Positions 7,401-9,741 of a stretch of DNA of 9,741 nucleotides are shown here, one piece after another. The notes under the pieces were generated by a model, which saw only the letters and a list, made by a program, of their open reading frames with translations, was not told where the DNA came from and searched no databases. The position numbers and the translations under genes are program-made. Each line of letters starts with the position of its first letter. The stretch's first letter is position 1. This DNA is from an uncultured Johnsonella sp. (GTDB lineage Bacteria > Bacillota > Clostridia > Lachnospirales > Lachnospiraceae), in assembly GCA_905373785.1 (NCBI GenBank), contig CAJPUK010000087.1:1-9741 (forward strand), written 5' to 3'.

Positions 7401-8867
7401 CAACAGCAGCTAGAATATGAGTTTGATTTTATTAAAGAGGGGCATCTTGCGATATTTTCATCGCAAGGCTTCGGTAAGTCTACCTGTATTATGAATATTA
7501 TTCTGGATCTGGCTATCAATAACTCTCCAACTAATTTGCATATGTATGTGTTGGACTTTGGTAACTCGGGACTTATACAGCTTAAAAGTATGCCTCATGT
7601 AGCCGATTACATAGTATTTGATGATATGGAAAGGCTCGGAAAGCTTATTGTAAGTATAGAAAATGAAATTAAATTAAGGAAAAAGCTTTTATCCAAGGCA
7701 CTTGCAATGAATTTTACCATGTATAACGAAATCAGCAAAGAAAGGCTTCCGGCTAAAATCATCTTTATAGACAATATTGATATTATCAAAGAGATAGAAT
7801 TTGATATGGAAGATTGGATCAATAAGGTGGCAAGAGACGGAGCCGGTCTTGGCATCTACCTTGTTATAAGTGCCGCAAGATACGGAGTACTAAGGTATGC
7901 CACACTGAATAATTTTAAGACCAAGATTGCTTTATTCTTAGTTGAGGCAAGTGATGTTAATTCTCTTATGGGAAGATCAAAGTATAAGATACCTGAAGTT
8001 AAGGGCAGGGCTTTGGTAAAGCTTGAGGATACCAATCTTATGCAGGTTTACAAAGCGGTAGGCGGTGAAGGTGTGGGTTATTCTAAGAATGTGCTTAGCC
8101 TTGTGGAAACTATAGACAGTATCAATACTGCTAAAAAGCCGGATAAGATTAAGGTTATGCCGGATATGGTAATGTTTAGTGATATATTTAATAAAGACAT
8201 CTTATCCGAGCGAAAGGTAGGTATAGGATTGGATACGGAAAATGTAAGTATACAGGCGATAGAGCTTACAGGTACAGCGAATTTAATACTCGGATTATCA
8301 CAGACCGGAAAAACCAATGTATTAAAAATCATATACTCCCAGTTAAGGGGATGTAAGCTTTTCCTTGCCGATATCAGAGGCGGTGATTTCCTTGATATGG
8401 AAACCGGTCCGAATGATACCTGCGTGGACAGTGCAGCAGGTGTGGATAGTTTTATAGACGCTCTTATAGCTTATGTTGACGAAAGAGAAAACAGTTATAT
8501 CGAAGAAGCCTCTGTAAAAAGATTAAAAGATTTTGTAAAGGAGCAGGAAAGTGCCGCTATAATTATAGATGATGCGGATAATTTTATAGAGCTTGTAAAG
8601 CCGAGAAAGGCGGAGGCTGAAAGGGCATTTGCCAAGGCTTTGGAGTATGGTTTAAGTATAGTAGTAAGCAGTACGCCTAGTAAGTTAAAGGGCTTTGATG
8701 AACTTACCAAAATATTCAGAGCGGCTAACAACCTGATAATACTCGGCTCTCCGGAAGATCAAAATATGATTAGAATCCCGAATATAAGAAATTATAAGCC
8801 AAGCATAGATATGGGATTTATAGTATCAAGACAGGGGGCAAGGAAGCTGCGTATGCCAAGAGCATAA
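4455..8867 (+). CDS. essC: EssC, FtsK/SpoIIIE-type ATPase motor of the T7SS
   Basis: This 1470-residue protein has the full EssC (YukB/YukA) architecture. Residues ~1-190 form two degenerate FHA-like beta domains. Two membrane spans lie at ~229-246 and 250-271, and a helical stalk follows. Residues ~380-600 look like the non-catalytic D0-type domain. Three P-loop modules follow. D1 is canonical: Walker A G-T-T-G-S-G-K-S (662-669), D-Y-K-G-G-G (694-699), Walker B I-I-S-D-E with D772/E773, and a sensor A-T-Q-K-P-S at 805-810. D2 has S-S-Q-G-F-G-K-S (1002-1009, Ser for the first Gly) and F-I-D-N (D1106/N1107, no catalytic Glu). D3 has G-L-S-Q-T-G-K-T (1280-1287) and I-I-I-D-D (D1372/D1373). The start at 4455 has GGGAAG 8 nt upstream. 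It energises substrate export; in S. aureus the C-terminal modules govern substrate choice. There is no frameshift. The length is near the usual ~1480 residues. Confidence 0.96.
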   Translation: MTSLILYNDKKYIELSIKSKITVDKAVFASKEDLCISPALEKDSYTKGEEDIKSGNTRKVEDISINSLSLEDFSKSNTDKIMPLLFENVPYQRYYLKNIIRISADEDADIVIKDKSIDLILEGLKLNILSGNVYVNAVIKERGIYKLDKGTMIFFPELKINLYDSFIEISSNSYKTSLQAVLEEYSVFDGFPVYKKAPRIRKSLPTDSEDIKNPKTKEEKPKFDMAKRIAMPLLTMLMTVGVSIVLKRGMYILMSVSTFILSIVFSVYTSIQEGKEFKERELKRVKNYEKYLLAKRKALHRLYLKQKEALEFTYPSIQSIEKMIAGYSDRIYERGFDDSDFLHISLGKSKMKSSYNISYSEDIESLEEERLKDEAKSLYEKYSYIEDLPMVVDLKNANLGLVGEKPYVHKLIKSIITRLCFFHSYHDLEIIMFVDEEFEKEFEAFSYYPHFKLKDVNVRTLVYADNHSEQVLSSMSGILKGRKNKLNEEKKDIKFLPHYVFIVDDPKFIMDNSVMEYIQEFDKRMGVSLIFSSDDKSKLAENIKTVLIIEGKEFATLLLNEGNLISKELLLEDSSKVDTEFMARRLNALEHIKGSSSRIPESLSFFDMYEVGSPKELKILERWNKSLIYKSMAVPLGLRAEKDIVYLNLHEKAHGPHGLVAGTTGSGKSEIIQSFILSLAVNFHPYDIGFLLIDYKGGGMANLFAKLPHLLGTITNLDGSESLRALASIRSELARRQTLFNEAEVNNINDYTKLYKAGKLKKPLPHLLIISDEFAQLKQEQPDFMTELVSTARIGRSLGVHLILATQKPSGVVNDQIWSNSKFKLALKVQNSADSKEVIKTEDAAHITQAGRAYLQVGNNEIYELFQSAWSGAPYFERKELSFDSSIYRINKIGQKVLLSDLEEEYKKETKPSTELDVSVDYIRKVYDGLNIEDIERPWLEPLKDNILNPYVTKYLEAPFDVALKPDLSMKAHIGLADIPDKQQQLEYEFDFIKEGHLAIFSSQGFGKSTCIMNIILDLAINNSPTNLHMYVLDFGNSGLIQLKSMPHVADYIVFDDMERLGKLIVSIENEIKLRKKLLSKALAMNFTMYNEISKERLPAKIIFIDNIDIIKEIEFDMEDWINKVARDGAGLGIYLVISAARYGVLRYATLNNFKTKIALFLVEASDVNSLMGRSKYKIPEVKGRALVKLEDTNLMQVYKAVGGEGVGYSKNVLSLVETIDSINTAKKPDKIKVMPDMVMFSDIFNKDILSERKVGIGLDTENVSIQAIELTGTANLILGLSQTGKTNVLKIIYSQLRGCKLFLADIRGGDFLDMETGPNDTCVDSAAGVDSFIDALIAYVDERENSYIEEASVKRLKDFVKEQESAAIIIDDADNFIELVKPRKAEAERAFAKALEYGLSIVVSSTPSKLKGFDELTKIFRAANNLIILGSPEDQNMIRIPNIRNYKPSIDMGFIVSRQGARKLRMPRA

Positions 8868-8893
8868 AAGCAGGAACTAGAGAATCGTTTCTT

Positions 8894-9022
8894 AAATAAG
8901 TATACCAAATAACTTGCTTCTTTTTCGGATTGAATATATCAAAAAAAATAGTTTAGCTCACTACGCCTACGTTTTTTGATGTACGCTTGGAAAAATATTC
9001 ATCGTTTTTGATATACTTATTT
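8894..9022. repeat. Compound inverted repeat downstream of essC
   Basis: The right arm TTTTTGATATACTTATTT (9005-9022) has a full reverse complement on the left, but split in two: AAATAAGTATA at 8894-8904 and TATATCAAAAA at 8935-8945, separated by 30 nt and with TATA present in both pieces. A third partial copy in direct orientation, CGTTTTTTGATGTAC, lies at 8970-8983 and can also pair with ATCAAAAAA at 8938-8946. This looks like an inverted-repeat element (MITE-like remnant or folded RNA) with an insertion in one arm, but no transposase or target-site duplication is visible. Confidence 0.45.
8906..8919 (+). repeat. 14-bp direct repeat, copy 1
   Basis: CAAATAACTTGCTT is followed by CTTTTT. 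It sits within the 30-nt segment that splits the left arm of the inverted repeat. An identical 14-mer occurs at 9151-9164. Confidence 0.55.
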
Positions 9023-9131
9023 TGTGAACGATACACTGGTGAAAAGTTAACATATTTAGTACTTGAAGCGAAAGTTTTATGATTAAGTCAGAAAGTGATT
9101 AAGATTGCTCTAAGAGTTCCGGAAAATATGA

Positions 9132-9170
9132 AAGTTAAAGATATTTGCTGCAAATAACTTGCTTGTTTTT
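9132..9170 (+). terminator. Possible weak rho-independent terminator
   Basis: A perfect 7-1-7 palindrome TATTTGCTGCAAATA (9142-9156) can fold as a 6-bp stem with a CTG loop. The flanking AAGT (9132-9135) and ACTT (9157-9160) can extend the stem across a bulge. It is followed by GCTTG and six T residues. The stem is AT-rich and the T-run is offset, so termination would be inefficient. It could equally be an operator. Confidence 0.3.
9151..9164 (+). repeat. 14-bp direct repeat, copy 2
   Basis: CAAATAACTTGCTT is identical to 8906-8919 and is likewise followed by a T-rich run (GTTTTTT). Its first bases form the right half of the palindrome at 9142-9156. Confidence 0.55.
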
Positions 9171-9194
9171 TATTAATATAGTATATTTTCAATA

Positions 9195-9209
9195 TAATAA
9201 TGATTATTA
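9195..9209. promoter_or_regulatory. Fur/PerR-box-like palindrome upstream of the HMA gene
   Basis: TAATAATGATTATTA is a 7-1-7 palindrome, extendable to 17 bp (9194-9210). It differs from the Fur-family consensus TGATAATnATTATCA only at positions 2 and 14, and from the PerR consensus TTATAATnATTATAA at the same two positions. It lies about 60 bp upstream of the putative -10 box. AT-only palindromes arise readily by chance in DNA of this composition. Confidence 0.3.
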
Positions 9210-9267
9210 TTTTAATCTGAGCTTATTCATGAAATATATTGGTAAATATAGTAATCAAGTCGTAGGC

Positions 9268-9273
9268 TATAAT
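9268..9273 (+). promoter_or_regulatory. Candidate -10 box for the HMA gene
   Basis: A perfect TATAAT lies 51 nt before the start codon at 9325, a normal distance for a short leader. No good -35 hexamer is present at 16-18 bp; a TTGGTA at 9239-9244 is too far away at 23 bp. The promoter may need an activator or may be coincidental. Confidence 0.4.
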
Positions 9274-9313
9274 TTACAATATTTTAGGAATTATGCAGCA
9301 CAAATAATACTAC

Positions 9314-9319
9314 AAGGAG
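9314..9319 (+). promoter_or_regulatory. Ribosome binding site that fixes the HMA gene start
   Basis: AAGGAG lies 5 nt before the ATG at 9325. The same frame is open upstream to an ATG at 9145, but that start has no comparable site and would add 60 residues unlike any HMA protein. The start at 9325 is therefore preferred. Confidence 0.85.
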
Positions 9320-9324
9320 ACGGT

Positions 9325-9525
9325 ATGGTTACAACTATAAAGGTAAACGGGATGATGTGTTCACATTGCAAAGCAAGTGTTGAAATGGCAGTAAAAGCAT
9401 TGGATAAAGTTAGCAAGGTTGAGGCTAATGTAGGTGAGAGAGAAGTTGTGGTTACACATGAAGATGATTTGAGTGTAGAGAAGATACATGAGGCGATTAT
9501 AGCAGCAGGTTATGAGGTAATGTAA
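9325..9525 (+). CDS. Heavy-metal-associated (HMA) domain protein, CopZ-like copper chaperone
   Basis: This 66-residue protein is essentially one HMA domain. It has the metal-binding loop G-M-M-C-S-H-C at residues 9-15, with C12 and C15 as the Cu(I) ligands. The flanking V-T-T-I-K-V strand, a helix beginning K-A-S-V-E and the closing A-A-G-Y-E-V complete the usual ferredoxin-like beta-alpha-beta-beta-alpha-beta pattern. Length matches free-standing CopZ-type chaperones (about 68 residues), which pass copper to P-type ATPases such as CopA in the cytoplasm. No ATPase or CsoR/CopY regulator gene is visible, so it is either a stand-alone gene or separated from its partners. Metal identity is inferred from the family; zinc or other soft metals cannot be excluded. 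The gene is monocistronic here, followed by a terminator at 9581-9627, and has no evident link to the secretion operon. Confidence 0.9.
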   Translation: MVTTIKVNGMMCSHCKASVEMAVKALDKVSKVEANVGEREVVVTHEDDLSVEKIHEAIIAAGYEVM

Positions 9526-9580
9526 ACATAATTTTGTATAAAAAAACTGCTAGCGGTCTTCAATTAGGGATTTTTAGTCT

Positions 9581-9627
9581 ATGAAAAAAGGTATAACATA
9601 CTGCAATGTAGGTTATGCTTTTTTCAT
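9581..9627. terminator. Bidirectional rho-independent terminator
   Basis: ATGAAAAAAG at 9581-9590 pairs with the reverse-complementary CTTTTTTCAT arm at 9618-9627. Inside, TATAACATAC pairs with GTAGGTTAT apart from a mismatch, and the loop is TGCAAT. The A-run on one side and T-run on the other make it work on both strands. It would end HMA gene transcripts and those of any convergent minus-strand gene. Confidence 0.75.
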
Positions 9628-9741
9628 GCTCTGACGGGATATTAACTGCACCGGTAAAGTTACGATTTTTTTGTAAAATAAGTGATAAAGAAAACGGATA
9701 CATTTGAAAAATTGCTTTTCTTTATCTGTTAGCTTTAAAAG
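9613..9741 (-). CDS. Possible 3' end of a convergent gene (partial, runs off the window)
   Basis: Reading leftward from the window edge, one frame is open for 42 codons (beginning L-L-K-L-T-D-K-E-K-Q and ending R-Q-S-M-K-K-A) and stops with TAA at 9613-9615, inside the terminator stem. A bidirectional terminator between two convergent genes is a common arrangement and lends some support. I do not recognise the sequence, the fragment is short, and its composition is what AT-rich non-coding DNA could give by chance. Confidence 0.28.
   Translation of the reverse strand, partial: LLKLTDKEKQFFKCIRFLYHLFYKKIVTLPVQLISRQSMKKA

Larger units (their letters stand above)
8868..9324. other. 457-bp intergenic region between essC and the HMA gene
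   Basis: No convincing gene is present. Short open frames exist on both strands (for example 8953-9087 minus, 44 codons ending T-S-K-N-V-G-V-V-S) but lack a start with a ribosome binding site. The stretch contains the compound inverted repeat at 8894-9022, a 14-bp direct repeat (8906-8919 and 9151-9164), two operator-like palindromes and a perfect -10 box. I see no strong terminator directly after essC; only a weak bulged stem at 8899-8915 precedes the CTTCTTTTT run at 8916-8925. Confidence 0.6.

Noticed and set aside
8953..9087. 44-codon minus-strand open frame in the gap after essC, possibly a decayed gene or transposase remnant
   Set aside because: It has no start codon with a ribosome binding site and no recognised family. 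A different minus frame is open for a similar length, so chance is likely.
9145..9324. 60-residue N-terminal extension of the HMA protein
   Set aside because: It has no good ribosome binding site and no HMA-like content, and the frame runs through the palindromes and the -10 box. AAGGAG before 9325 marks the real start.
9582..9634. 17-codon ORF starting at ATG 9581
   Set aside because: The sequence is fully explained as the terminator hairpin, and no ribosome binding site precedes it.
1..9741. CRISPR array, tRNA, rRNA or riboswitch
   Set aside because: No regularly spaced repeats, no cloverleaf with CCA-adjacent arms and no recognised riboswitch core were seen.

Overview
The window is AT-rich (coding sequence roughly one-third G+C by eye), with AGGAG-type ribosome binding sites, Gram-positive lipoprotein export and a Firmicutes-type (T7SSb) secretion locus. 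This suggests a low-GC Bacillota genome, most likely a Clostridia or Lachnospiraceae-like organism. That placement is an inference from style and gene content, not from a marker gene.

Layout: (1) Positions 1-183 hold no gene I can support. (2) 184-867 encodes a lipoprotein and 1041-2618 a 525-residue alpha/beta-hydrolase lipase whose C-terminus is a helical hairpin with a W-x-x-G turn. Together they look like an effector-immunity pair of the TslA/TilA kind: a T7-secreted phospholipase with 'reverse' domain order (toxin first, secretion domain last) and a protective surface lipoprotein. (3) 2695-8867 is a compact co-directional core secretion operon: an EssA-like single-span membrane protein, an EsaB/YukD-like ubiquitin-fold protein, EssB (pseudokinase-like domain plus one membrane span) and EssC (two FHA-like domains, two membrane spans, FtsK/SpoIIIE-type ATPase modules). 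The first two junctions overlap by 17 bp each and the EssB-EssC gap is 18 bp, so the genes are probably translationally coupled. (4) 8868-9324 is a 457-bp intergenic stretch with a compound inverted repeat, a 14-bp direct repeat, two palindromes and a perfect -10 hexamer. (5) 9325-9525 encodes a small copper-chaperone-like HMA protein, followed by a bidirectional terminator and the possible 3' end of a convergent gene running off the right edge.

Working model: EssA-like, EsaB, EssB and EssC form the membrane secretion machine. The lipase is its locally encoded cargo, and the lipoprotein protects the producer's own membrane. No free-standing WXG100 protein (EsxA), EsaA or small helical partner gene is present. 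They must lie outside the window, or the lipase's own C-terminal hairpin replaces some of them. The HMA protein looks unrelated and marks the right boundary of the locus.
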